From Ridgeia piscesae (lineage: Eukaryota; Annelida; Polychaeta; Sabellida; Siboglinidae), in assembly GCA_025642075.2 (NCBI GenBank), contig JAODUO010000546.1:359501-423500 (forward strand): DNA of 64,000 nucleotides. Direction: 5' to 3'. A program made the position numbers and the translations under genes. The notes beneath the pieces were generated by a model that saw only the letters and a list, made by a program, of their open reading frames with translations, was not told the origin of the DNA and did not search any database. Positions 39,801 to 51,647 of the stretch are shown in pieces (positions within the stretch are counted from its first letter, which is position 1; every line of letters begins with the position of its first letter).

Positions 39801-40982
39801 GCTACCAGAGTTTCTGTAGTCACCCGTCTACTCATGTTAAACCAGAGACCAGGCGGCCAAGGAAGCAAAGAAACATTAAAAGAGGCAAGCGAGCCCGGCA
39901 CCTAGGAGGGGATACTGTTATTCTGTCCCAAATAGTTAGCACATTAAGATACTGTATAGGTAATGTGATGTATTTTTCCTGCAATGAAATTCAACCTTAT
40001 TGTTCTCTTGATGTTATTATGTTATTTACCTTCATTTGATTTGTATGTATTGTAAAGAACTACAATAAATTTGAATTGATTATATTTGAACCTTATGTGC
40101 GTGTTTTTTTCTGTTTTATAGGACATGAATCCAGCAAAATCATCTATCTATAAGAACGGATGTTTGGCGGAGGCAAAGACTTGGATGAATCGTAACCTTG
40201 TCCCAATTGCTGGCGTTGTCATTGCTATAGCGCTCCTCCAGGTCAGTGCGTCGTCTCTGCTGATGCCCTGTAAATCACACTAAAATATGTTATCTTTTTA
40301 CAACTTACCACCTATTTGATTAAAGAACCCAAAATATTTTTTGGGATTATATGTCTAAATAAATTAGTACAAACTAACCAGGAAACACTATACGACGCAG
40401 CAGCTACTTTTCAGGGATCAGTGATGTTGATAAACCCACACAGTGAATTCCTTCTTATCGATCTTTACACTTAATATTTTCTATTCTTTTGACAACTTGA
40501 ATCCAGAGCTAATACATCCGAGCTGGGGCTCTTCAACACAAAGTGCCCCCACACGGATGGTATCAAAACATAAAACAGATACCGTACTAAACGATGAGCT
40601 GTCTATGTGTGTTTGGTTCCATTGGGGGAGTGTCCCAGTTCCTGTCTAATAGCTCTGCTTGTACTGTGGGTGCATAAGTTATGCTTGAAAGCACTGTGTA
40701 GTTGGCATGTTTCATTTCAATGACAGATTCTACCTGACAATGCATGTTCTTTACCAGTTCACTGTCTTAGTAAGACAGTCCGATGGCTTCACTTTGATGT
40801 GGCGAAGCAATATGCATTGGTGATAAAAACTGTGTGGAGTCCAGGCCAACTACAAATTTATCTGACTTCCGAGACACAGCATTGTGAACTACAAATCTTT
40901 CTTGTTCCAGATTTTCGGCATGTGCTTCTCCCAGAATCTCCGCAATGATATCCTTGCACAAAAGGCGAAATGGGGTCACTGA
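20440..40982 (+). CDS. TspanC8-subgroup tetraspanin (TSPAN5/14/17-like), complete
   Basis: A four-pass membrane scaffold protein. TspanC8 members bind ADAM10 and control its exit from the ER and its surface activity, thereby influencing Notch cleavage. Coding exons are 20440-20520, 21341-21532, 30523-30597, 31245-31343, 35797-35922, 38845-38886, 40122-40241 and 40911-40982. All are GT..AG and in phase 0, giving 268 aa, the length of vertebrate TSPAN5. The N-terminus EVSCIIKYLVFGFNVIFW and the linker GCVGALRENT are family hallmarks. The large loop has the CCG motif (C152-C153) plus C169, C179, C185, C186, C199 and C219: eight cysteines, which defines TspanC8. N168-C-S is a possible glycosylation sequon. 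The tail IFGMCFSQNLRNDI matches TSPAN5/17. Orthology within 5/14/17 is unresolved, so I give no symbol. Confidence 0.96.
20521..21340 (+). other. Tetraspanin intron 1
   Basis: GTGAGT donor to a TTTTGTCACCAG acceptor. A CACACGCA-rich patch lies at about 20,970-21,005. No gene inside. Confidence 0.7.
21717..21954. repeat. Compound microsatellite: (ACGC)n, (TG)n, (CATGCA)n
   Basis: Three adjoining tracts: ACGC units at 21,721-21,775, about 44 TG units at 21,803-21,891, and about ten CATGCA units at 21,892-21,953. Most of the 238 bp alternates purine and pyrimidine, a strong Z-DNA composition. Open frames on both strands (VCVCVC, HTHTHT, HVHVHV) are artefacts. Confidence 0.97.
23348..23495. repeat. 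Imperfect foldback repeat, about 150 bp
   Basis: The left arm (23,348-23,400) has TGACCTTTCACTTAGTTAAA-like sequence then CTCAACAAAG. The right arm (23,446-23,495) has TTTGTTGAGG then TTTAACTATGTGAAAGGTCA. The arms pair over most of 50 bp with gaps and a loop of about 45 nt. It is probably a small MITE or a decayed inverted duplication. Confidence 0.65.
24760..25043. mobile_element. CTTTATGCAG MITE, copy 1
   Basis: Starts CAGGGCTTTATGCAGGACC and ends with a decayed GGGTGCATAAATCTAT. The interior shares ACACATGTTTTGGTGG, TGTCTGATGACCT, ATGGACTACAAA and three ACCCGTCCA repeats with the copy at 46,480. No coding capacity. Confidence 0.8.
26293..26382. repeat. 45-bp tandem duplication
   Basis: Two adjacent 45-bp units beginning GGGTCACGGTTG and ending ACAGTTTT, differing at about seven positions. 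Local duplication inside tetraspanin intron 2. Confidence 0.85.
28349..28450. repeat. 51-bp tandem duplication
   Basis: Two adjacent 51-bp units beginning TCTATCAACGTGAACAG and ending CAGTTTGTTAG, identical except for one G/T difference, so the duplication is recent. Confidence 0.93.
28710..28861. repeat. (GGAC)n microsatellite, first array
   Basis: About 38 perfect GGAC units. All six frames stay open over it (SVRP and GRTD repeats), which is a known annotation artefact and not evidence of a protein. Confidence 0.98.
29159..29336. repeat. (GGAC)n microsatellite, second array, interrupted
   Basis: Seven GGAC units, a GC-rich interruption of about 25 nt (AGCCGAGAAGCGGCGAGGCG), then about 31 further units. 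It lies 297 bp downstream of the first array. Confidence 0.97.
30598..31244 (+). other. Tetraspanin intron 3
   Basis: GTAAGT donor to a GTGCTTCTTGAAG acceptor (AG preceded by AA, weaker than its neighbours). No feature inside. Confidence 0.65.
31344..35796 (+). other. Tetraspanin intron 4, almost entirely satellite
   Basis: GTAGGT donor to a CTGTGTTACAG acceptor. After about 95 bp with short AGCCTGTCA-type repeats, the 37-bp satellite fills the intron to within 15 bp of the acceptor. Confidence 0.9.
31442..35782. repeat. 37-bp satellite array, about 118 copies
   Basis: The basic unit is GTATCAATTATAAGAATCTT followed by ATTGGTTTACAACTGAA (37 bp). Three zones are visible: a homogeneous block of about a dozen near-identical units at the start, a central block (about 31,930-33,050) with many 33-36-bp shortened units, and a long mixed block of type A (ATTATAAGAATC) and type B (ATTGTAACAATC) units to the end. 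Every unit keeps TTGGTTTACAA, so the minus strand shows a GTAAACCAAT word about 118 times. No coding potential. Confidence 0.98.
35923..38844 (+). other. Tetraspanin intron 5
   Basis: GTCAGT donor to a TTGTGTTCAG acceptor. A minus-strand LINE-like fragment lies at about 36,555-36,720; the rest is AT-rich with no recognisable gene. Confidence 0.6.
36555..36722 (-). mobile_element. Possible LINE reverse-transcriptase tail fragment
   Basis: One minus-strand frame reads RKRLERFCHMKNSERED, then RWDTNERQAKVHSEERVKGR and a basic RNNRLRTGSGGHA stretch. This resembles the degenerate R..RFGHV.R......R.KV..... RGRPR.RW tail of LINE ORFs. The match is weak and short, so it could be chance. Confidence 0.35.
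38887..40121 (+). other. Tetraspanin intron 6
   Basis: GTAAGT donor to a TTTCTGTTTTATAG acceptor. It contains an ACACGC microsatellite and, at about 39,600-40,090, sequence ending AATAAATTTGAATTGATTAT that resembles a LINE 3' tail but has no recognisable ORF. Confidence 0.6.
39262..39372. repeat. (ACACACGC)n / (CA)n microsatellite
   Basis: CA units interspersed with CG every eight bases over about 110 bp; alternating purine-pyrimidine throughout. Confidence 0.95.
40242..40910 (+). other. Tetraspanin intron 7
   Basis: GTCAGT donor to a TTTCTTGTTCCAG acceptor; nothing recognised inside. Confidence 0.7.
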
Positions 40983-41246
40983 CTACAGCAGAACAGGGCT
41001 TCACATGGCCAACATACAAGGCCATTGCTGCCCAGATGACCACTAGGAGTGGCCAGAGGGGGGTCAGTCGGTCAACGGGATGCACCATGTTTTCTTTTCT
41101 GACCAATGCACCGTTGATCAGATGCTATAAATATCCAACAAACTGTCATGGCCGAGAATTATAATCAGTATTTTATTTCAATCATATTCCCCTTAATAAC
41201 AGGACAGTAGTGGGGGGTTTGCCGCATTTTGTACGTTACTCTCGGC

Positions 41247-41252
41247 AATAAA
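41247..41252 (+). terminator. Candidate tetraspanin polyadenylation signal
   Basis: First good AATAAA, 265 nt after the tetraspanin stop. Further AATAAA words (for example 44,294-44,299) could mark a longer 3' UTR. Confidence 0.5.
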
Positions 41253-44200
41253 ATATTTTGTATTCTACGGCCAATTCCGTGCTGGTAAATTGCAGCTTTT
41301 GGAAGTTTTTTTAACGGAATCATTCAACGTCTGGCACAGACTGGCAAGGGTACATCCATGGCATATTTATATCGTCTGATTTTCTGCATTTATCATTAGA
41401 GGGCTGTCTCTCTGTAGCATAAGGAGTTTTATTTTAACACACATTGTATCCTAATAGTGTGATTACGCACATCTCGTGGAGGTAGGATCCATGCAGGGTG
41501 TTAAGTGTCAACTGGTGTAAATGTCTCAACATGTTTTAACCTGTAAATGGTAATTAATAGTTCACTGTGTTCCCTATGTTGACTACATTGTGGTGTTTTA
41601 ACAAAAGTCACTGTTAGCACGTAATAATGTTCATATTGGTTGTCAGTCACTGCCAATATGTTGTCATGTCCAAATGTGAGAAAATTTGTGAAAAAATCAT
41701 CATGAAGCTAAGATTGTGCTGACGAATGCTGTCTGTTTGTCTAAATGTCGGTTTATGGTTCCATTTTACTAGATAGTACATCTACTGTGTCATAAGGATT
41801 GTAACACTGTCTCAGATTGCATCATGCACATGAAATTTTGTGAGCAACAGAATTATTTTCTGTAAACAGTCTTATTGATATGTTCTTTGACTGCTCATGT
41901 TAACTATCTGCGTGTTGTGGGAGTAACCTGTTAACAATGTAGATTACATTACATTACAGGTACATCACGGTTCTGTGAATCACCAATCTGTTGCTTCATG
42001 GCAACTCTTTTTAATAGATAAACAAAGATTCATTGTTGTCACGAATGTGACCAATTTTCACATTGCCGCTGGTTATGATCTGAGCTGGAAAAATATCTGT
42101 TCATTTTATACTGATCATGTAAAACTATTGGAATATTTGTCAATTGTGCTTTATTGAATATATGAGTTATGTCTTCATGTGATAGCAAGCTTTGCTTTTA
42201 TACAAGACCAATTACAGTAAGCCAACATTTATTATTACAAATCTAAATTTTGGAAAGTTTGCAGCAATCAAGATAGCTAGAATGTTTATACTCGGAAGGA
42301 GTTAAAATGGTGAAAACACAGTATTTGACACTTAACTAAGGCATTTTGTTAAGATGGACCTTACAGTTGAAATCACACAACCACCCAGCTTATTATTAGC
42401 ACTAGTGTCGCGAAGACCATAAACTCAGCTACACCAGCACATTTGCTTTCACTGTCATTCACCAGGTAGCAGACTTGTTCATGAGACAATCACTAGATGG
42501 CAGCAAATCACTGATGTAAACTCTTGCACTGTAAATACTGCAGTTGTACTCGAACCAGCAATTTCTTGGGCTACTGTAGAAGTTTGTGTGAGACAACTTT
42601 ATATTTAGAAATACCACCGATATATAATTATATATATATATATATATCTAAATTAAATAAACCATCAACATGGAATATCATAGTTCATTCTATAAAGTTG
42701 TACATAATAATTAATTGATTGTAGCATTGGTAAATTGGCAGTTCAGTCATATTCATTTGATTTTCTTAGTATAGTATTACAAAACTTAATTTTATTATTT
42801 AGGTAACTTGGATCAGAGTTATGTTTTGTATTAAATTTTGTAGTTTTATAGTGTACAGTTGGTGATTGGGATGTGTTTATCATTGAAAGTATTGTTTATC
42901 ACACCACAATGAATTATTATGTTGAGATATGTAGGAAATGTTTGCAAGAAAACAATGATTTCTGTTATATGTCACTGTACACATTTACCATGCTACTTTA
43001 AAAAATGTAATGAATATAATGTAGGATGTGAAAACTGTTATTTTATTTATATAAATATACTTCTGATATGAAGGACATATGTGAGAAAGGCAAAATTAAT
43101 AAGGCAGACTCATATTTCAAGTCTGAGCCTTAAAATAACAGTATTTGGCTAAGTAGAAAATGAAGTATACAGTTGTTTATAAATTTATTTCGCAAAAATG
43201 ATCAATCAAGTAATCTAAGTTACCAGTTTTTTGGAGGGAAATTAAAAGTGCATTCAAAAATGTTTATAGTGTTTCACTTTTGTAGACTAGGTACATCTTG
43301 ATTCAGTCTGTTGCATAATATAAATAAAATGTAGAAACTCACGAAATATCTGCCTGCTATGTGCCAGTTTTCAGACAATTAGTGGGATGTGGACGGCTCG
43401 GTGACATCATGAAGTCGTCAATATTATATGCTCAGTGACGATACCAACATATAGAATGAAAGAAGTGATGCTAAATTTGACGCCAGCTGGCTTCCCTCTG
43501 TCTTGTACAATGTTAGTGTAATTTTAAAGACAAAATACTGTCTGATAACTGGCACATTTATCACAAATAAATTGCACATTAGCTAATGTTTGTATATCCT
43601 GTGTTTAATAGTTGTAAACTACAGCAATTTCTGAGATAGCTTTCATTTTGTATTGTCTTAAACAAGCATGACTGTCTAGAATTATATGTATTTCCTTGTG
43701 AATGTTAATTTCATGTATTGCACTCATATCTCAGAAACTCCTGGGTACAGATTTGACAATCAGCCCCTTTAATGTGACTCTCTGCATAGATGAACCACAA
43801 CTTGAGAAAACAGAACAACCTAAAATTGTACTAACATATTTTTCAAAAATACAATTTAAAAATCTATTTACTCTGCCTATGATGAGAAACCAAACATTGT
43901 TGTGCATGTACCTCCAAATGTTGTATGATACACCTGCCCTGACTTGAGTTGGTCATAACCAATGTGATTGTAACTGATTTCACTGTTGACAACCCTTGTA
44001 CTGTGTTCTTACTATCTTTCAAGATAGTCAGCAGTACCCACTATTAAAGTATTTATTATTTTGAAGGTTTGTGATGATTGTGAATACAATTGCTGAAATT
44101 GCTCAATGTGTAAGTTGTTGTTGTTTGGACATTATATTAGCGGGAATGTTTGATTTATACTGATTTATTCTAAGAAATAACTCCAAAAAGCCCAATTTAA

Positions 44201-45063
44201 TTTTTATTAATTTTATCCAGCAAAATCCACGTTCCTGGTATAAATATGGAACTATATAGTAAAATTGTATAATGTGTTACACAATAATATTTAAATAAAG
44301 ATCTATATAGTCCAAAGAGGAGGGTCAGAACTCCCCTGAGTTTCTTGGGTCCCAACTCTCCTCTACTCTAACATATTGACCATGACATTTTAATTATATA
44401 AAAGTGCTTAACAAATTTAAGAAATAATTATATATATATGTATATATATATATATACATAATGTATATATATATTTATATATACCGGTATAGTCATTTGG
44501 CTTGGTGATGTCGTAATCTACACGTATCAACTGACCTGTTGTCCCATTACAGTCATGTTTGCGAGAGAAACCAGTGTTAGGAATAAGTAATCTGGCCTAC
44601 TAGGCTAATGGTAATGGGTAACTATGACTAGGCTTGCATGACTCCCCATTCAGGGTGTTAGAATAACCTAGCTATAGATGCTATTGGATTAGATTGGTGT
44701 TGCAGCTGTCATGGCAGGAGTGTTCGACGTGAAAATTGTTATGATCACCCTCCCATATTCCACCTATTTTTAGGACAACCTTCCAACTCCAAAAAGGCCC
44801 ACCGTCGCTGTCACTACCACGTCCCCTCTCGTGTGAACGGACTCAAGGTTCGAGGTCGAGCCGTTCGCGAGGTCAACGGCAGCACATGAGCCAAGCCACG
44901 GGTTACCTGCTGGCGTCGCCACTGTCACCGACGAGAAAGAAGGCACTGCCGTCTTCTCTCTTAGTCTTTCACCGTGCCATCGCGGTGGTGACAGCGTTTC
45001 ATGGTCACACCTTTTTGTGCCCGGTTGTCAACTTGAAAGGGTAGCGGTGCAGAGGTAGTCAGA
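41253..45063. other. Tetraspanin 3' flank and intergenic region before GLUD
   Basis: AT-rich, with TA runs at about 42,624-42,648 and 44,423-44,475. No coding sequence recognised. The last 300 bp (from about 44,770) become GC-richer with CG dinucleotides and should contain the GLUD promoter and 5' UTR. Confidence 0.5.
44770..45063 (+). promoter_or_regulatory. Probable GLUD promoter/5' UTR, locally GC-rich
   Basis: Base composition shifts sharply from AT-rich DNA to GC-rich, CG-containing sequence directly before the GLUD start codon. This is the usual look of a TATA-less housekeeping promoter plus 5' leader. The exact start site is not visible. No competing gene starts here. Confidence 0.55.
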
Positions 45064-48000
45064 ATGTTGCGTATGCTCAGTGCAACCGCTCTACGGAGTG
45101 TGGCAAGAGACACCACCAGCGGCAGCGCCTCGCTCCTGAAACATGGACGAGTGCTCCAGAACGTCGCCGCTGCCTCCTCTCGGTTCAGCAGCTCGGGTGA
45201 TGGATCGTCGGAAGAAAAGGAACCAGGATTCTTGGAAATGGTCGAGCTGTTTTTTGACAAAGCTGCTAACATGGTGGAAGATTCGCTGATACACGAAATC
45301 AAGGGTCGCTTCACGGAGGACGAGAAGCGAGCCCGTGTCAAAGGGATGCTGTCGATGATCAGACCATGTAATACCGTCATGGCCGTGACGTTCCCCATCC
45401 GACGTGACAACGGAGAGTTCGAGATGGTCGAGGCTTGGAGAGCACAGCACAGCCAGCACAGAACTCCCTGCAAAGGAGGTGGGTTGGTTCTGCTTTGATG
45501 AGTGATTATAATTACTCGTTAAAAATATAGATTCATCCGATCCCTGTATAATAATGCAAATGACAAACCACGGCTGATACTGACACTGTCACTGTCGACA
45601 CTCAACACTTGTATCATGAAGTTTTGATAAAAATACATATTATATTTATTTATAACAGTAATCACAGAATTATAATGTACAAACTTATTAACAAATAATG
45701 TACGTATGCCTGCATACACCCAGCAATTGAGCTTGTCAAAATTATTAGCTATATATAATACTTGCTGAATGTTTGTTGCATCATATATTTGCATACCATT
45801 TCTGTCCCATGTGAGATAAAAACTTGCAGAAATGTCAGTAATTGAATGCCAACCATTTATCCATGATATTCAATCAGTTATGAAAGTTGAATTGAAGTGA
45901 CCGAACAGTCAAATAAATTAAGTTATTAAGATGCACATATTTCAGTATATTTTGTATGTAACCCAATTACTGATCATTCATTTATGTTGATCATTCATTC
46001 ATAAGTATTCTCATGGTTGCATCTCATGAATGAATCAACACGATTCAAGTACTTGTAAACTGGCTAGTTCAAACTGTAGCCAGCTTAGAAGATAGTTCAA
46101 GAGGCTGCACTGCACGTCTCATAGTAATGACCTGAGCCAGAAGGAGAGGTCACACGACTGTAAGTTATTAAAATGCTGTGAGTTCAGATGGTTTACCCGA
46201 ACTTTACCATTAAGAAGATAGGTCAAAACTCAAAAGCTTTCAAGAATCTGAAGTGTACGTTGACTAAGAAATCAATATAACTGAAAACTATATAGACCAG
46301 TATCTATGACTAGAAGCATGAAAATAAACGCAGACCTGTTCTAAAGATAAAACTAAAGTATGCAGACATAATACAGTTGTCCTTCCTTTCAAATTTAGAG
46401 ATGTTTCATTACAGATCTGACAATCAATTATGTTGCATCATCATTGAGTTCACACAAGCTGGGCCTCACAGTGTCACTGCAGGGCTTTATGCAGGACCAA
46501 AATTGCCAGTCACACATGTTTTGGTGGACATATTGATGTTAACTGTTAAGTCCATTTACAAACTTTAAATGTGTCTGATGACCTAAAATGGACTACAAAT
46601 ACACGTGTGACACCATTTATACTTACTTTTGAGGCATAACTGACAATATGTATGGTTTTGGAAGACTTTATTTTTGCTCCTTCATTTTTTACCCATCCAC
46701 CAGAGACCACCACCCGTCCACCCATATTTCTACCCGTCCACAATGGTTTTTATCCGTCCAAATGACAGGTGGACGGGTCTCTGCATAAAGCTATGAATGT
46801 CAGTCACATCCACATTCCACACTGATAAAATATACTGTTTTAAAGTTTGAACTGTCCACAATGTTGCTCACACATTGGGCTAACAATTACTATCTGTTTT
46901 TGCCGGGAAATTAATTTGTATTTCAAGCAACATTATGATTACATTTTTATGTGGAATTGATGACAACAGCATTTTGCAAGTCCAAGTTTGCCCCCCAGAT
47001 TCAATTCACCAACATGAATGGATGTTGACTGCCTATTTCCATTGTGTGAATACACGGTAGAGAGGAGCGTTTACTTTGTTGTTGGACTAGGTAGAAATGC
47101 CACGGTTGACTGTTCATAAAGCAAATCACTATCGGGACACTGCACAACAGGGATGGCTCATTAGAATTTGTATATACAATTCCAGCCTTTTCAAGATGAG
47201 AATTTACCCTATAGCAACGTAGCAGTTTTTGTTTTACCTTACATGTGTACGATTAGTGTTTTCTTTTTAAAGTCTATATAGTTTATATTTTAACGCATTT
47301 TTATGTTGGTATACCAACATAAAAATGCGTAAAATATAAAATATGCAAGACTAAGCATTTCGGGAGAAACACAATAAATGGAAAGTGTTAATAATTAAAA
47401 TAGAGATTTAGAGTAACACTGGATCAGGGTTTTCATCCACGCACTGAGGTCACTCACCCAGTCACCCAGGGACTTGCAGCTGTGAAATGGTCCACTTATT
47501 TGGGTGTCCTCATTTAGTGACTGCTTGTTGCCAGCTTGCTGCACTGACCGTGTTTGTTGTTGAGTTTTCATAATGAGGTGGACAAATAAACATTGTTGTT
47601 GACTTGATTGGTGTTTGTGAACAAAATGATGAATGGTAGTTGAACTTGGCAGAGGTGGCAGCTGTTGCCCCCTAGGGCAGTCATGACTTGAATTTTCAAG
47701 TTAAGAGTTTTTTTTAGTATAGACTATACACATTGCAACCGGAAGATCCAAATGTGCATTATATTGCACCTGGAAGATCCACGTATTGTATTGCACCTGG
47801 AAGATCCACGTATTGTATTGCACCTGGAAGATCCACGTATTGTATTGCACCTGGAAGATCCACGTATTATATTGCACCTGGAAGATCCACGTATTGTATT
47901 GCACCTGGAAGATCCACGTATTATATTGCACCTGGAAGATCCACGTATTGTATTGCACCTGGAAGATCCACGTATTGTATTGCACCTGGAAGATCCACGT

Positions 48001-49040
48001 ATTGTATTGCACCTGGAAGATCCATGTATTATATTGCACCTGGAAGACCCACATATTGTATTGCACCTGGAAGATCCATGTATTGTATTGCACCTGGAAG
48101 ATCCATGTATTATATTGCACCTGGAAGATCCATGTATTATATTGCACCTGGAAGATTACGTATTGTATTGCACCTGGAAGATCCACGTATTGTATTGCAC
48201 CTGGAAGATCCACATATTATATTGCACCTGGAAGATCCATGTATGATATTGCACCTGGAAGATGCTCTGTAGTCTACTAAACACAGCAGTGCTCTGTAAT
48301 GTGTACTAAGAAGATGCTCTGTAATCTTACTAAACACAGCAGTGCTCTGTAATCTGTACTAAACATAGCAGTGCTCTGTAATCTGTACTAAACACAGCAG
48401 TGCTCTGTAGTCTGTACTAAACATAGCAGTGCTCTGTAGTCTGTACTAAACACAGCAGTGCTCTGTAGTCTGTACTAAACACAGCAGTGCTCTGTAGTCT
48501 GTACTAAACACAGCAGTGCTCTGTAGTCTGTACTAAACACAGCAGTGCTCTGTAATCTGTACTAAACATAGCAGTGCTCTGTAATCTGTACTAAACACAG
48601 CAGTGCTCTGTAGTCTGTACTAAACATAGCAGTGCTCTGTAATCTGTACTAAACACAGCAGTGCTCTGTAGTCTGTACTAAACATAGCAGTGCTCTGTAA
48701 TCTGTACTAAACACAGCAGTGCTCTGTAGTCTGTACTAAACACAGCAGTGCTCTGTAATCTGTACTAAACACAGCAGTGCTCTGTAATCTGTACTAAACA
48801 TAGCAGTGCTCTGTATCTCTAAGATCCATACATTGATCTATACATGCAGAGCCATATAGATCAACGTACTGTTCCACATAGATCCATGTAGTGGTTCACG
48901 CAGATCCATGCATTCAACCATACAAATCTATGCATTGAACCATTCCAATCTTCGCAAAATTCCATGTTCTGATCCATATAGATGTACTTACTGACAACAC
49001 TGACTCAAATGTACTGATCCACTAAGATCTATAAACTTAA

Positions 49041-49081
<41 letters not shown>

Positions 49082-51393
49082 CATGTGTGTGTATGTGTGT
49101 GTGTGAATAGATCCACCGGATCGATATACTATGCAAAAATATCATGGAGTGATCCACACAGATCCACATTGTGTGCCACGCAATATAACTGTGACATCCA
49201 AACATACAATGCCATGTACAGATTGAATCCATATGTACCTGGATACATGCACTGAACACATGAAATCATGGATCCGTCCGTGGCATCCCATGCACTCTAT
49301 AACTTTAGCACACAAATCAATATATTGATTTTATTACACAATACAGATTCATATGTATCAATGGCGCAATACAATGTCGTGTGATATGACGTGGTAGCAC
49401 ATGTAATTTGAGAGCTTTATGACAATAGCATCCTTCAATTGGAATAGATTAATACACCTGGATTAAGTACACCAAGTGAAGGCCACATGTGCCCCTCGTT
49501 AGACGGAAGTATCGTGGGGTAATACTTGAAAACACATCTCATATGGACGTCATACCAAGAAAGGAATGTACTTCAACCTGCGTGGAATTGTTTTAGGATA
49601 TATTCACAGTCCAACAAAACAATGAATGGTTATGTTTTCTTGACCCATTAACAATATAATGTTTCTTTATTCCTTTGTCATATCTATTTGCCGTCCAAAT
49701 TATAGGTGTTCATGGAATTGACAGTGTTTTATGGGTGTGTTTTATTATCACGCGTGATCTTATTCAAAGATGTCATTTGACTGGTGCTGTGCGTACGTGC
49801 CATTCCAGCCGTTACAATCTGCTGTTCCAGCTTGTGCTTTCAGTTGTGTTTTATCATAAAACTGTGAGCCAAACAGATTTGCAGCAATCATGAGTAAGAC
49901 AAAGTATGGGGTGACTGACACAGTTTGTGAGTTTGCCTGCTTGAATTGAACGGCCTGTTCTTGAGAGCATTGTGTGCTTGGAATGACAGGTCCTTGATCA
50001 TGTTGAGTGTTTGAATGTTTGAGGCAACAGCTGTACTTGCTCCATATAGGGACCAGCAGCTCAGCTGGTCCCCAACCAAACGTTGACTGATAACCCACAG
50101 ATTGTCCAGTAAACAGGCAAAAACAAGTCTGGTAAACACCCTTTGTACACACAGCAAGGTGACCTGTGCTACGCTTTTCTGCCAAATACTAAAATAATTT
50201 TTGTCCGTGGTTGTACTTGGACAATCAGAAGACTTTTTATTTGTAGTTAATCAACCTTTGTCATAAAATAAAGTAACTATCTGGTACTACTTCATAGGAA
50301 AATAAAAGGCTACAAAAATACCATATATCACCAGGCAAATATAATAATGAATAATGTAATATTCAGTTCAGGAAAAAACAGTAGTTGGTGTACGTGCAGT
50401 GAATGGGCATATCCAGATAATACCATTTGGAGGGCCCCAAATATGGTGATCTTATGCAAATGATGGTCACAGGGGGTCACAAATGCACCTGTCCTCTCTA
50501 GGTCACTGTATCCTCAATTTGGGGTGAGGGGCTGAGGGCCCCACCCTAGTTGCCACCCTACGAATACACATGCAGTGGGTGTGGATTTAGATGATGTAAT
50601 CTAAGTTGGGTTTGAATAATTTTGTGGTCAGAGGTGGGACTGGACGTTTACATATAGGGTGCAAGGTTGAAAGGGTTTAAGGTTGGGGGGGGGCAGAGGC
50701 TGGGCAGGGCTGAGTCGGAAAGATCCTGCAAAAGATTGGGAGAGGTTGCACAGCTGCTTTGTAAATTAAAAAATATTTGTTTAGTTCATGATTGATAAAT
50801 TAGGTAAACAAAAAGCTTTCCTCCTCTCATTATGGTGTTATCTTTTTATTTAAAGAACTTGGGTTGATCCTCTGTTGTATACTTTTTTTTAAGATTGGTT
50901 TAGTGTACTTAAATTTGAATGAGTTTTGAACTGCATCTGTGTGGATTGTTTTAAAACAGTTTTTCTTGGTATTCTTTATTGCTGGTGGTTAAATACTGCT
51001 GCTGTCTGTCATGTCGGTTTTGTATGGGCATTGGCAGCTAATTTTTACCAGTACATGACCAAGATTATCCCATCTGCCTCCCTCCTAAGTAACCAAATGT
51101 AATACTAATTCTTTGTCCTGATGATGATATAGGACATCATACATAGCTTTATCGAGAGACTCATCCACTGATCATTTGTATGCGCAATGACCATTTTTGG
51201 ACAGGTAAAATCTGAGGTTGGGATCTGTAAAAATTTGAGTAGACCAGGTTTGACTGTAAAAGAACCGCCAAATTGGGCAAAGACGACAAGAACTCTTGCA
51301 GTGACCACTCCCAGTGCCAGCATAGAAAGGTTCACTTTGCATACATATTCTGAAAAAGGCTGACTAGTTCAATAAGATCACAACATTGTAACC

Positions 51394-51430
<37 letters not shown>

Positions 51431-51496
51431 ATATTATATAGTATATTATATATGAGTCTTATTGAAATAGTCAGCCTTTTTCAGAACATTTATGCC

Positions 51497-51581
<85 letters not shown>

Positions 51582-51592
51582 TAATTATATAA

Positions 51593-51647
<55 letters not shown>

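Noticed and set aside
39600..40090. LINE insertion in tetraspanin intron 6
   Set aside because: The AATAAATTTGAATTG end resembles a LINE tail, but no reverse-transcriptase residue pattern could be read before it, so I did not list it as an element.
44961..45473. 170-aa and 122-aa antisense frames over GLUD exon 1
   Set aside because: They are shadows of a GC-rich coding exon; the plus strand encodes an unmistakable GDH N-terminus in phase with nine further exons.
47701..48337. 164-179 residue repeat-protein frames on both strands
   Set aside because: A 27-bp repeat without stop words stays open automatically. Several frames and both strands are open at once, which is expected of a minisatellite and not of a gene.
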